44,397 nt of DNA from Bermanella sp034110565 (lineage in GTDB: Bacteria; Pseudomonadota; Gammaproteobacteria; Pseudomonadales; Oceanobacteraceae). The stretch is from positions 1 to 44,397 of the forward strand of contig JAWUYY010000007.1 in assembly GCA_034110565.1 (NCBI GenBank), in the 5' to 3' direction. The notes beneath the pieces are model-generated. The model was not told the DNA's origin and did no database searches. It worked only from the letters and a program-made list of their open reading frames with translations. Each line of letters starts with the position of its first letter. Within the stretch, counting starts at the first letter, position 1. Both the position numbers and the translations under genes were made by a program. Positions 1 to 8,924 of this stretch are shown here, in pieces.

Positions 1-807
1 TGGCTCAAAACCAACAATCACATGGCCTTGGGCGCGCCAAATGTAGTTTGAATCAGTGCCATCTAAATCAAGAAGTGAACTAGTAAAAGTGTGCTCGTCT
101 AATTCATCTTCTTCAATGACTAAGGCACGGGCGCCTTCATCACAAGACACGACTACTAGCTCATCGGTTTGTCCATGGCTAGTTGGGTTTGCGCACGCAA
201 AGCTATCTTCTGGACTTGTACCTTCATAAACCAAGGCATTGGTATCATCAAACACAAGTTTAAGGTCGTGCTGTTCGTCTAGAATTAAGGCGGGGTACAC
301 TTCATCAACTGACAACCCTGAAGTGGATTCTGTGGTTCGTGCTTCGTTGACTAACTCATCGTATTCAATAAACGTGGTATCACCATCCACTAGCACAGCA
401 AAATGACCGCTTGTAGGCACCACGCTAATGTCAGTACCTGTCAGACTATATTCTAATACATGAGCTTCTTCGTGTTCTTCTTCCCCATGTTCGTCTTCGT
501 CATGATCTTCCTCCTCATGCAGACCATGAATAAAGTTCACTGTGCCTGAACTTAAGACTGCCGCATAAGCTCCGCTTTCACTTAATACCAGTTTGGCACT
601 GTTTCCTGCTGCTGCATCATCTAATGCTTCTAATACGCCATCTTCTAATAGAGAAAGATTGGTCGTATTGGCTTGTGAAACCAATATAGAGGAATCGTGT
701 TCATGATCATCGCTGTCATCACTACTACTGCTATTACTACTGCCACAACCTGTAAGAGCTAAGGTTGCAATACTTAGCCACAATAAATTCTTGTTAAATA
801 TTTTCAT
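1..807 (-). CDS. AztD-like acidic/His-rich lipoprotein, truncated by window edge
   Basis: The frame is open from an ATG at 807 to the window edge (269 codons, C-terminus missing). Residues 1-22 form a lipoprotein signal ending LALTGCGSS, followed by a Ser/Asp-rich linker, so it is probably an anchored periplasmic lipoprotein. A strongly acidic His-containing stretch (HEEEDHDEDEHGEEEHEEAH) lies near residues 90-110. It is followed by short beta-rich segments such as LTGTDISVVPTSGHFAVLVDG. The order VNFIHGL, acidic His run, LTG, HFAVLVDG resembles AztD, the beta-propeller zinc metallochaperone, but the HHGVA-type motif I would expect is not seen. A role in periplasmic Zn binding is inferred from this resemblance and from the His-containing small gene upstream. 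It could instead be an unrelated acidic lipoprotein. Confidence 0.7.
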   Translation of the reverse strand, partial: MKIFNKNLLWLSIATLALTGCGSSNSSSSDDSDDHEHDSSILVSQANTTNLSLLEDGVLEALDDAAAGNSAKLVLSESGAYAAVLSSGTVNFIHGLHEEEDHDEDEHGEEEHEEAHVLEYSLTGTDISVVPTSGHFAVLVDGDTTFIEYDELVNEARTTESTSGLSVDEVYPALILDEQHDLKLVFDDTNALVYEGTSPEDSFACANPTSHGQTDELVVVSCDEGARALVIEEDELDEHTFTSSLLDLDGTDSNYIWRAQGHVIVGFEP

Positions 808-924
808 TTTTTCGTCCTGATCTTCAAATTTTTTATACAGTTTCGCCCCACTGATAACAGCGGATATAACTCAAGGCGAGACAGTGCGACACGACAATAT
901 ATAGTCGCGCACAATTAATTAGAC

Positions 925-938
925 CCAGCTTAAGCTGG
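925..938. repeat. 14-bp perfect palindrome between two leftward genes
   Basis: CCAGCTTAAGCTGG is a perfect palindrome in the 161-bp gap between the 98-residue ORF and the lipoprotein gene. On the minus strand it is followed by TCTAATTAATT rather than a clean T-run, so it is either a weak terminator or an intercistronic hairpin or operator. Confidence 0.4.
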
Positions 939-968
939 CCTTGATTGAATTATTAAAGTGTTAAAAAA

Positions 969-1265
969 TTAAAGAAAGGCAGGTGGTGCGCGTGCTTGTT
1001 GTTTCTCAAGTTGAGAAATCACCAAGACAACAGGATGATAAGCAAACTGTTCAACTGTTTGCTTAAATACCACGTTAAGGGAGATGGTTTCAGGTACCGC
1101 TGCACTGCCGTCCAATACGAACATGGGACAGTCTACGGTATGGTGGTGATTGATGAGGTGGTCATGCACCAACTGCAAGCCGCCACTGATCAAGATGACC
1201 AATGTCAACACAGAAGCGGTTAAGCCATTATGTTTGCGCAAGCGCGGATGCAGGATATGTTTCAT
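969..1265 (-). CDS. small His-containing membrane-anchored protein (DUF2946-like)
   Basis: This 98-residue protein has one N-terminal hydrophobic segment (about residues 16-33, ASVLTLVILISGGLQLVHDH). A His cluster with a cysteine follows (HDHLINHHHTVDCPMF), and it ends in RAPPAFL. Small proteins with an H-rich motif just after one membrane segment and a C-terminal R-x-PP are typical of the DUF2946-like group, often found near metal transport genes. It precedes the lipoprotein gene in the same direction, which suggests a shared metal-related role. I looked for a Zur-type operator upstream and saw no convincing one. The family assignment rests on pattern only. Confidence 0.6.
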   Translation of the reverse strand: MKHILHPRLRKHNGLTASVLTLVILISGGLQLVHDHLINHHHTVDCPMFVLDGSAAVPETISLNVVFKQTVEQFAYHPVVLVISQLEKQQARAPPAFL

Positions 1266-1562
1266 GTCACTATCATACGGTTTGTCTAAAGCCGCTTCAA
1301 TCTGTAATGCATATTAAATGTAAACAATTGTATAGGCGTCTATTTTATGCAGCGCATCACAACAATTTATCGACCATGTACCTATTCAAACTAATATTAC
1401 AGCCTGCATATATCATTCATATGACAGCCTAAAATTAGCTAGCAACGCTAAAAATATGCAATAGTCTGTCTCAGGCTTTGGGCTCAATGTTTAACTGGAA
1501 ATATGTTTTACTCGCTGTCCACAATTTTCATCTAAGCTTTCTTAATACCATCGAGTTTCGTT
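1266..1562. other. divergent intergenic region, no gene seen
   Basis: This 297-bp AT-rich spacer lies between the leftward small membrane protein and the rightward MFS exporter. It must hold promoters for both. I found no strong inverted repeat, no terminator and no credible small gene. Confidence 0.5.
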
Positions 1563-2789
1563 ATGCCCAATACTTCACCACCTAGGCCTATTGGCCGCTT
1601 AGAATTCATCACTCTAATGGCCGCGCTTATGTCCATGGTGGCGCTATCCATTGATGCCATGCTGCCAGCGCTTAGCATTATCGGCCAAGATCTTCGCGTC
1701 GCTGACCCTAATGACAGCCAGCTAATTATTTCTACCGTCTTTCTAGGCATGGCGTTTGGCTTAATTATTTATGGCCCAATATCAGATTCATTTGGCCGTA
1801 AAAAAGCTATTTATCTAGGTGTTGGGATATTTTTAATTGGTTGCTTGATTTCTATCTTTGCTCAAGACTTTCACCATATGTTAATCGGCCGAGTACTGCA
1901 GGGCTTTGGTGCCGCTGCTTGCCGTGTCATCACCATTGCTATGATGCGTGACAAATATGATGGCAAAGAAATGGCAAAGATCATGTCGCTTATCATGATG
2001 GTATTTATCATGGTCCCCGCCATGGCTCCTTCTGTTGGGCAGTTAGTTTTATTGTTTGCCGACTGGCATTATATTTTTATTTTCCTGCTGATCTTCTCAC
2101 TGGCCAGTACCGCTTGGCTGCACTTTCGCCAAGAAGAAACATTAACCATTGAAAAACGTATCCCGTTTTCACTTAGCAATATTAAGCGAGGTATGATCGA
2201 AACAATTAGGCACCCTGAGGCTCGCACTTATACATTGTCAGCTGGCATTATGTTTGGTGCTTTTATAGGGTATTTAAGTTCATCTCAACAGATTCTTCAG
2301 GTGCTATATGGCACAGGGGATTTATTCTCTGTGTACTTTGGCGCACTAGCACTGGCCATAGGCTTTTCATCTTTCGCTAATTCAAAACTGGTGATGCGAG
2401 TGCCAATGCAAACATTATGCGTTGCTGCTTTAATTATTGTTTTAAGTACTTCTATTTTATTTTTTATCTACGCTGAATTAGTAAACGAACAACCTGAATT
2501 ATTGAGCTTTATGCTTTACATGCTCAGCACATTTTTCTGCTTTGGTATCTTATTTGGAAATTTCAATGCATTGGCTGTCCATCCACTTGGGCATATTGCC
2601 GGGGTTGCGACCTCTGTGATCAGCACCGTACAAACATTAATTTCTGTGGTAGTTGGCACCTATATCGGGCAACATTATAATGACACTGTCATACCATTAA
2701 TTTTGGGGTTTATTATTTGTAGCAGTGTCACACTTGCCTTGGTTATGTGGTTGCGTTTTAAATCACCAGCGTCTTTGCAAGAAAGCTAA
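1563..2789 (+). CDS. Bcr/CflA-type MFS drug exporter
   Basis: The 408-residue product has the usual 12-TM length of the DHA1 drug:H+ antiporter group. Near residues 35-48 is the family segment DAMLPALSIIGQDL. The loop 2-3 motif appears as GPISDSFGRKKAIYLG (residues 73-88), and the TM4 region reads GRVLQGFGAAACRVITIAMMRD, with the R-x-x-QG-x-G-A-A pattern of Bcr/CflA. It is therefore an inner-membrane exporter of small toxic compounds, substrate unknown (bicyclomycin, sulfonamide and cysteine are known for relatives). It is followed after 66 bp by a GNAT gene in the same direction. The ATG at 1563 is the first good start before the first membrane helix. Confidence 0.85.
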   Translation: MPNTSPPRPIGRLEFITLMAALMSMVALSIDAMLPALSIIGQDLRVADPNDSQLIISTVFLGMAFGLIIYGPISDSFGRKKAIYLGVGIFLIGCLISIFAQDFHHMLIGRVLQGFGAAACRVITIAMMRDKYDGKEMAKIMSLIMMVFIMVPAMAPSVGQLVLLFADWHYIFIFLLIFSLASTAWLHFRQEETLTIEKRIPFSLSNIKRGMIETIRHPEARTYTLSAGIMFGAFIGYLSSSQQILQVLYGTGDLFSVYFGALALAIGFSSFANSKLVMRVPMQTLCVAALIIVLSTSILFFIYAELVNEQPELLSFMLYMLSTFFCFGILFGNFNALAVHPLGHIAGVATSVISTVQTLISVVVGTYIGQHYNDTVIPLILGFIICSSVTLALVMWLRFKSPASLQES

Positions 2790-2855
2790 CACAGGCACCC
2801 TACTAAATGCTTTTCCATAAACAAGATCAAGAATAGTATTCAACAAGAGTAATCG

Positions 2856-3359
2856 ATGTCTTATATTGAAATTTTTTATTTAGAAATGAATAGCCCATCG
2901 CAAATCAAAGGCAAACCTGCGGTGGAAGGCCTTGATATTCACTATTGCGAAATAAATCAGTGGTCACTGAATAAATTTTTATACAACTATGTAGGCGCGC
3001 CTTACGCCTGGACAGACAAACACAATGAATCAGACACTCAATGGCAAACCTATGTAGAAGACCCTAACCTTCATACCTGGGTCGCCCATTATAAAGGTAT
3101 TATCGCCGGTTACTTTGAAATGCAGCAGCAAAACAACGGCGATGTGGAATTAGTCTATTTTGGCTTAACCCCTGAATTTGTAGGTAAAGGTATGGGGGGC
3201 TACATGCTTACCTACGCCCTTGAGCAAGCTTGGGCATTACCTAATACTAAGCGAGTTTGGTTACATACTTGCACCCTAGACCACCCAAGTGCCAAAGGTA
3301 ATTATGAAGCCCGAGGTTTTGTGCATTACAAAACAGAACAAGAAGTATCTGATTCATAA
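2856..3359 (+). CDS. GNAT-family N-acetyltransferase
   Basis: This 167-residue protein carries the acetyl-CoA binding loop as GLTPEFVGKGMGGYMLTYAL (residues 108-127, the R/Q-x-x-G-x-G/A pattern with G-K-G-M-G-G). The C-terminal NYEARGFVHYKTE matches the usual N-x-x-A-x-x-x-Y-x-x-x-GF end of GNAT enzymes. The substrate cannot be read from sequence. An AAGAG ribosome-binding site precedes the ATG. It probably shares a transcript with the exporter and is closed by the strong terminator at 3376-3419. Co-location with a drug exporter makes drug or amino-acid acetylation possible, but that is a guess. Confidence 0.82.
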   Translation: MSYIEIFYLEMNSPSQIKGKPAVEGLDIHYCEINQWSLNKFLYNYVGAPYAWTDKHNESDTQWQTYVEDPNLHTWVAHYKGIIAGYFEMQQQNNGDVELVYFGLTPEFVGKGMGGYMLTYALEQAWALPNTKRVWLHTCTLDHPSAKGNYEARGFVHYKTEQEVSDS

Positions 3360-3375
3360 ATTGTATGCATTCCTA

Positions 3376-3419
3376 TAGACACAAAAAAGCCGATATTTAA
3401 ATCGGCTTTTTTGTGTCTA
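3376..3419. terminator. bidirectional intrinsic terminator (GNAT / K+ channel)
   Basis: Two perfectly complementary 19-nt arms (3376-3394 and 3401-3419) flank a 6-nt loop. The GC core is AGCCGAT/ATCGGCT, with A6 on the left and T6 on the right, so it can terminate both convergent genes. Confidence 0.92.
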
Positions 3420-3444
3420 CTAAAACTCAGTAAATTATAGCGTT

Positions 3445-4653
3445 TTATTCTTTCTCTTTTTCTGTGTTTTTATCTATATCTTTATCTTTATCTTTACCAA
3501 TATCAGCATCGATACTTTCTGTCTGCGTATTTGTATCTATAGCAAACTTCTGAAACGCATTTTGAAACGCCTTTGTCACATCTTCTTGTGTGGGTACTAG
3601 GTCACTTTTTACCAACACGATTAAACTTTGAGCATACACGCGCACATCCCCTCTTGGGTGCACTGTAATATCACCATCTTTATTTATAAAGGCCATTGGT
3701 GTACCTACACCCGCTCTCAACATAGCCCCAACCACATCGGCCCAGCTTTCGCCTTCTAGCCAAATACTATAACGCTCAGGGTGATCATCTTTACGAGTGA
3801 ACATGTCCTCTATCACCACTTCACTGCCAGGTGCGTCCATAGCACGAACTAAAATCTCTGGGTAAGAACGAATGGGCCGCAAAATAGATTTAATACCTAA
3901 CTCAAACATACGCTTACGATTAGCGTCCACTACACATTCCACCAGCGTAATATGGGCTAGCCCTAGCGTACCCAAGCGGTGGACTATATCAAAGCTAATA
4001 CTGTCGCTATCAGCGTGGTACTCATCACGCGCCAAAACAAAAATATGCTTAGCCTTCGTGGCTTCTGCCCGTGTAAGGTCTTCATTATTATTACCATTGC
4101 CCAGTATATGGCGTACACCTAAATCTTTTAGTTGAGCCGACAAGCCATCAACAAATTCGGAGTTTAATAACAAGATGTCCACTTCCTTATAGTCATCATC
4201 TTCACGTATTTGTGTGACCAAACGCTGAAAAAATTGATCGGCATTGTACTTAGGAGCGTTAATTATCAGTATGTGGTTGTCCATTTTCCAATCCCATAAA
4301 CCAGAGCGAATACGTTCATTACGTGCGATGCGGTAGTCCACATAGTCACGCACTAAGAAAGTGACCAATGTAATGGCCGCCATAAAAATCAAAATAATAG
4401 TAGAAGCTTGCCCCGGCATGGTCTTGGCGCTCAAATCGCCATAACCCACAGTGGTAATGGTTGTCATGGTTAACCAAATCGCTTGCCACGGTGAAAGTGA
4501 CTCAAATCCGATCATAGCAAGTACATGCAGAACCATTAAGCTAAAAATGATAAAGAGGGTACGTTTTATCTTTTTTAAGATGCGCGCATCAGAACCCACA
4601 AGCGAGTGGTTCAGCTCAGGCTCACTGCTATTATTAAAAGGTAAAATTTTCAT
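3445..4653 (-). CDS. single-pore K+ channel with RCK-like domain
   Basis: The 402-residue protein has TM1 at about 30-50 (TLFIIFSLMVLHVLAMIGF), then a pore loop with the K+ selectivity filter TTVGYGD (about 66-72), then TM2 at about 82-102. This is the two-TM plus pore layout of Kch/MthK-type channels. Residues 120-370 look like a Rossmann RCK/TrkA-N regulatory domain, followed by a probable TrkA-C part. The expected glycine-rich nucleotide loop at the start of the RCK fold reads HILIINAPKYNADQF, so the canonical GxGxxG is absent and NAD binding is doubtful. The last 20 residues are a charged D/K/E tail encoded by a hexanucleotide repeat. It stands alone, convergent with the GNAT gene. Confidence 0.88.
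   Translation of the reverse strand: MKILPFNNSSEPELNHSLVGSDARILKKIKRTLFIIFSLMVLHVLAMIGFESLSPWQAIWLTMTTITTVGYGDLSAKTMPGQASTIILIFMAAITLVTFLVRDYVDYRIARNERIRSGLWDWKMDNHILIINAPKYNADQFFQRLVTQIREDDDYKEVDILLLNSEFVDGLSAQLKDLGVRHILGNGNNNEDLTRAEATKAKHIFVLARDEYHADSDSISFDIVHRLGTLGLAHITLVECVVDANRKRMFELGIKSILRPIRSYPEILVRAMDAPGSEVVIEDMFTRKDDHPERYSIWLEGESWADVVGAMLRAGVGTPMAFINKDGDITVHPRGDVRVYAQSLIVLVKSDLVPTQEDVTKAFQNAFQKFAIDTNTQTESIDADIGKDKDKDIDKNTEKEKE
3469..3498. repeat. hexanucleotide repeat inside K+ channel tail
   Basis: Five imperfect copies of TTTATC (TTTATC, TATATC, TTTATC, TTTATC, TTTACC) encode alternating D/K in the last residues of the channel. The unit is 6 bp, so copy-number change would keep the frame. 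Confidence 0.8.
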
Positions 4654-4866
4654 AAAATATCAAAACGAAAATGAGCCTGCACTATGGCATAAAGCCCATG
4701 ATTCCCTCAAGTAATAAGCATAAGTTTTATATTAAAGACTATTTTCATAGCTTAAACGGTTAGTAACCTGTAAGTCTAATAATGCCTAATAACATCAAGA
4801 CGATGCAGGTAAATACCGCTACAATTAATCCAATTCAATTGCGCAATCGTTAATAAGGAATGAAAC

Positions 4867-7746
4867 ATGTGGTCTCAGGTGCCTGCGAATCTTAAGGAGT
4901 TCTCTCAAAAGCGCCACGCTTTGCTCAGCAGCTTAATCAATGAGCACCCAGCTTTAGCCAGTATTAGCGAAAATGATGCTTTACTCAAAACCCTTACTTT
5001 AAGCGACTATGTCTTTAGCAGCTTTCAATCGTGTAGCGATATTGTTCAGCAATTATTAGACAGCGACTTGCTCAATCAACCACTTAATCAACAAGAAATT
5101 GATACCCAATTAAGCCAGCTGCTGCAAGCATGCAAAGATGAAACAAGCCTTTATAAAACGTTAAGAGAATTCCGACGTTTTCACCAAATGCGCATTATTC
5201 ATCGTGATGTGAATCGCATATCCAGCCTGCCCGATACTTTAACCGAATTAACCTTACTGGCAGACGCCTGTATCCGCCATACACTACTCTGGCTTGATCA
5301 CTCTTTACAATTACGCTTTGGCCAGCCAATTGCAAAAAAAACCGGTGAAAAACAATCTTTAATTGTTATCGCCATGGGTAAGCAAGGGGCTGGTGAATTA
5401 AACCTATCAAGTGATATCGACTTAATTTTTGCCTTTCAAGAAAACGGCGACACCCAAGCAGGTGATGGTCAAAAAAGCATTTCTAATCAAGAGTACTTTA
5501 CCAAACTCGGCCAAGCATTAATTCAAAGCTTAGATAAAGTGACCCAAGACGGATTCGTCTATCGCGTGGATATGCGCTTGCGACCTTATGGCCAGTCTGG
5601 CCCATTAGCGATGAACTTTAACTCCCTAGAAAACTACTACCACGATCAAGGCCGCGATTGGGAGCGCTACGCCATGATCAAAGCCCGCGCGATCACGGGT
5701 GAAGCTCATCAAGTACAAGAATTAATGAACATACTGCGTCCATTTAGTTATCGTAAATACGTGGACTTTAGCGCATTTGAATCCTTACGCGATATGAAAG
5801 CCCGTATTCGACAAGAAACCGTACGCCGCAATTTAACCAATAATGTAAAGCTTGGCAGTGGTGGTATACGTGAAATCGAATTTATCGCTCAAGCCTTTCA
5901 ATTAATTCGTGGCGGAAAAGAAATTGAACTGCAACAGCCTAATATTTTTAAAGTTTTTAACTTCTTAAAAGAAAATGAATACCTACCGTTTGATGCAGTG
6001 AAAGATCTATTAGCCGCGTATCATTTTTTACGGGACACCGAACACGCTATACAAGGTATCAACGACGAACAAAGTCAAACACTGCCCGCTGATGACTTTA
6101 ACCAAACACGTATTGCTTGTTACTTGGGTTTTGATGACTGGCAAAGCTTTATGCAGCGCCTAGATTTACACCGCGAAAAAGTTGGCCTTCATTTTAAAAA
6201 TATCGTCGCCGATGAAGAAGAACAAGATGACCAGCTAGATTTGGAGCCTTGGCAAAATATCTGGTTCCAGCAAGAGGATGATGAACAATCGTCTGATCCT
6301 ATCAACACAGCAGCACTACAAGCGACCTTACAAAAAATACGCGATCTTGCCGAAAACAAAATGCAGGCCATCGGTAAGCAGCGCTTAGACAAAGCCATGC
6401 CCTTACTGCTAAAAGCTCTGTGGCTGTGTGACAACCCCCAACAAACACTTGAACGCCTCGTGCCCTTGCTAGAAGCTATTTTGCGTCGAACTGCGTACTT
6501 GGTGTTGTTAAGTGAAAACCCTGCGGCATTGCAACAATTGGTGCGCTTATGTGGCGCAAGCCCTTGGATTGCCACCAGCATTGCCGAAGCCCCAATCTTA
6601 TTAGATGAGTTACTACACCCAGCGCACCTATATAACCCCAGCGATAAGCAGGGAATGATCGAGGATTTAAATCAGCGCCTGTTACGCATCGACCCCTTGG
6701 ACCTAGAAGAACAGATGGATGCCTTGCGTCATTACGCCAGCGCCCATAGATTACAAATTGCAGCCAGTGACATCACCGGCGCCTTATCATTAATGAAAGT
6801 CAGTGATCACTTAACCTGGCTTGCTGAAACTATTCTAGAGCGTGCTTTTTGGATGTCATGGGAACAAATGGTCGATAAATACGGCTACCCAAGTGATGCT
6901 CAAGGTGAGGCTGTTACTGAGCCTGAATTTTTAATTCTAGGGTACGGCAAGCTCGGCGGCATTGAATTGAGTTACGGCTCTGACCTAGATATGGTGTTTT
7001 TGCACAATGCCACCGCTAACAAATACACCAAGGGCGAGCGCGAACTGGAAAACGGCGTGTTCTATACTCGCATGGGTCAGCGACTTATCCACATACTCAA
7101 CACCACCACCCGAGCCGGGCAATTATACGAAGCAGACATGCGTCTGCGCCCTAGTGGTGCGAGCGGTATGATCGTGGCGTCCGCCAGTGCTTTCGAAAAA
7201 TACCAACAACAACAAGCTTGGACATGGGAGCATCAAGCCCTCATTCGTGCAAGGGTCATCACAGGGCAGCAAGCCCTTGCCGAGAAATATACACAAATTC
7301 GAGGAGGAATCCTCACGAAACATAGAATTCCCACAAAACTACAGCAAGAAGTACGAGAAATGCGCGAAAAAATGCGCGATAATCTTGGCTCCCAAAGTGT
7401 GGGCAAAACCCAATTCCAGCTTAAGCAAGATGCTGGCGGCATAGTGGACATTGAATTCATGGTGCAGTACCTCGTACTGGCCCATTGTGAGCAGTATCCT
7501 CAGCTTTTGTCATGGACAGATAATATCCGCCTGCTGGAAACCTTAGCGTCTCATAACATTATCGACACTAAGCAAAGTAATGCTCTCAAACAGGCCTATA
7601 TCGCCTACCGCTCATTGGCACACCGTCGGGCCTTACAGAACCAAAAGTTACTGTTAGACCCCAATGAGCTCGACCAAGCTGGGTTAACACCCCACATCGA
7701 CACGGTTAAAACACTTTGGCAACAGATTATGAATTCAGCCCAGTAA
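4867..7746 (+). CDS. glnE: bifunctional glutamine synthetase adenylyltransferase / adenylyl-removase
   Basis: GlnE adenylylates and deadenylylates GlnA under PII control. The 959 residues match the usual length of about 950. The N-terminal removase domain has the nucleotidyltransferase metal site MGKQGAGELNLSSDIDL (about residues 165-182). The C-terminal transferase domain has LGYGKLGGIELSYGSDLDMV (about 690-709). Both halves continue with RVDMRLRPYGQSGPLA and EADMRLRPSGASGMIV, confirming the internal duplication. Helical PII/GlnB-responsive regions lie between and after. The ATG at 4867 follows a TAAGGAA ribosome-binding site. It is followed by ilvE, a pairing also seen in Pseudomonas-like genomes. 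Confidence 0.97.
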   Translation: MWSQVPANLKEFSQKRHALLSSLINEHPALASISENDALLKTLTLSDYVFSSFQSCSDIVQQLLDSDLLNQPLNQQEIDTQLSQLLQACKDETSLYKTLREFRRFHQMRIIHRDVNRISSLPDTLTELTLLADACIRHTLLWLDHSLQLRFGQPIAKKTGEKQSLIVIAMGKQGAGELNLSSDIDLIFAFQENGDTQAGDGQKSISNQEYFTKLGQALIQSLDKVTQDGFVYRVDMRLRPYGQSGPLAMNFNSLENYYHDQGRDWERYAMIKARAITGEAHQVQELMNILRPFSYRKYVDFSAFESLRDMKARIRQETVRRNLTNNVKLGSGGIREIEFIAQAFQLIRGGKEIELQQPNIFKVFNFLKENEYLPFDAVKDLLAAYHFLRDTEHAIQGINDEQSQTLPADDFNQTRIACYLGFDDWQSFMQRLDLHREKVGLHFKNIVADEEEQDDQLDLEPWQNIWFQQEDDEQSSDPINTAALQATLQKIRDLAENKMQAIGKQRLDKAMPLLLKALWLCDNPQQTLERLVPLLEAILRRTAYLVLLSENPAALQQLVRLCGASPWIATSIAEAPILLDELLHPAHLYNPSDKQGMIEDLNQRLLRIDPLDLEEQMDALRHYASAHRLQIAASDITGALSLMKVSDHLTWLAETILERAFWMSWEQMVDKYGYPSDAQGEAVTEPEFLILGYGKLGGIELSYGSDLDMVFLHNATANKYTKGERELENGVFYTRMGQRLIHILNTTTRAGQLYEADMRLRPSGASGMIVASASAFEKYQQQQAWTWEHQALIRARVITGQQALAEKYTQIRGGILTKHRIPTKLQQEVREMREKMRDNLGSQSVGKTQFQLKQDAGGIVDIEFMVQYLVLAHCEQYPQLLSWTDNIRLLETLASHNIIDTKQSNALKQAYIAYRSLAHRRALQNQKLLLDPNELDQAGLTPHIDTVKTLWQQIMNSAQ

Positions 7747-7812
7747 GCGGCTTTTATCGCCGCGACAACAGATAAAGACTGCATCATAGAATATTGAGTC
7801 CGGAAGCCGCTT
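7745..7812 (+). promoter_or_regulatory. ilvE leader with competing stem segments
   Basis: AAGCGGCTT (7745-7753, overlapping the glnE stop) is perfectly complementary to AAGCCGCTT (7804-7812), which is followed by TT. The same GCGGC can instead pair with GCCGC at 7759-7763. The two pairings are mutually exclusive and sit just upstream of the ilvE ATG at 7847. This could be a weak glnE terminator or an attenuation-like leader. I did not see a leader peptide rich in Ile/Val/Leu. Confidence 0.3.
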
Positions 7813-7846
7813 TTAAGGTTTCCATACACAAATTTAGGAATAGGTA

Positions 7847-8842
7847 ATGGCCGCATTTGGAACAGTTTTCATGCCGAAAATGGCATTGGCGACTTACGAA
7901 AATAATTCATGGACACCTGCAAGTATCGTCGCATCCGACAAACTAGAGCTTCACCCCGGTGCCCATGTTTTGCATTATTCGAGCACCTGCTTTGAAGGAC
8001 TAAAAGCGTTTAAACACGAAGATGGCAGCGTGAATATTTTTCGTATGGATGCCAATATCGACCGTATGTCACAAAGCAGTGAGCTATTGAGCTTACCTGA
8101 AATTAATAAAGATCAACTTGGTCAAATGATCAAAGATGTCGTTGCTCTATATGCAGACGATGTACCGACCCCGCCAGGTTCTATGTATATTCGTCCTACT
8201 CATATTGGTACAGAGGCTGCCGTTGGCAAGGCAGCCGCGCCTTCAGAAACCTCTGCCTTATATGTACTGTTATCTCCTGTAGGTGATTATTTTGCTGGTG
8301 GCGTAAAACCATTAAGGCTTTTATTAGAAGAAGACGGCATGCGCTGCGCGTCTCATATGGGTGTTATTAAAAGCGGTGGTAACTATGCCAGTGCACTGGG
8401 ACCGATTACTCGAGCACGCAAAGAAAACAATGCCGACCAAGTGTTGTTCTGCCCTAACGGGGATGTACAAGAAACCGGCGCGGCGAATTTCATTTTAATT
8501 GATGGCAATGAAATCATAACGAAAGCCCTAGACGCATCGTTTTTACACGGCATCACTCGCGATTCTATTTTAACGATTGCTCGTGATATTGGCATGACCG
8601 TAACTGAACGCAATTTCACAGTAGATGAGTTAATTGAGCGCGCACAAAAACCAGGAACCGAAGCGGCCCTTTCTGGCACAGCTGCGGTATTAACTCCAGT
8701 TGGCACATTAATCCATAACGGTGAAGACATTACTGTAGGTTCTGGTAAAGCGGGCGAAACAACCTTGAAATTACGCCAAGCCTTGAATGATATTCAATGG
8801 GGCAAAGCGGAAGATAAATTTGGTTGGTTGCAGAAAGTTTAG
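7847..8842 (+). CDS. ilvE: branched-chain amino-acid aminotransferase (type II)
   Basis: This PLP enzyme (fold type IV) transfers the amino group between glutamate and the Leu, Ile and Val keto acids. The 331-residue length and the longer N-terminus are those of type II BCAT. The catalytic lysine is K175 in MGVIKSGGNYASAL. Substrate and PLP motifs include HVLHYSSTCFEGLKAF (about 40-55), MYIRPTHIGTE (113-123), QETGAANFILI and HGITRDSIL. AGGAATAGG precedes the ATG. It sits 100 bp after glnE and is closed by the terminator at 8863-8897. Confidence 0.96.
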   Translation: MAAFGTVFMPKMALATYENNSWTPASIVASDKLELHPGAHVLHYSSTCFEGLKAFKHEDGSVNIFRMDANIDRMSQSSELLSLPEINKDQLGQMIKDVVALYADDVPTPPGSMYIRPTHIGTEAAVGKAAAPSETSALYVLLSPVGDYFAGGVKPLRLLLEEDGMRCASHMGVIKSGGNYASALGPITRARKENNADQVLFCPNGDVQETGAANFILIDGNEIITKALDASFLHGITRDSILTIARDIGMTVTERNFTVDELIERAQKPGTEAALSGTAAVLTPVGTLIHNGEDITVGSGKAGETTLKLRQALNDIQWGKAEDKFGWLQKV

Positions 8843-8862
8843 TCCAACGAAACTTTTTGTCT

Positions 8863-8897
8863 AAAAAACCGCTTGTGGCTACACAAGCGGTTTTTTT
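8863..8897 (+). terminator. intrinsic terminator after ilvE
   Basis: A 9-bp perfect stem CCGCTTGTG/CACAAGCGG with a 4-nt loop is flanked by A6 on the left and followed by T7. The stem sequence is nearly the same as that of the rsgA terminator at 37953-37986. Confidence 0.93.
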
Positions 8898-8924
8898 ATT
8901 TCATGTGAAAAAAGCAGAACTTAA

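Noticed and set aside
1290..1345. Possible Zur box upstream of the small His-containing gene
   Set aside because: The AT-rich sequence lacks the expected symmetric TGTTATA-type core.
6189..6581. 130-codon ORF antisense to glnE
   Set aside because: It is fully inside a well-conserved gene and rich in Ser/Cys as expected from antisense reading; it is a shadow.
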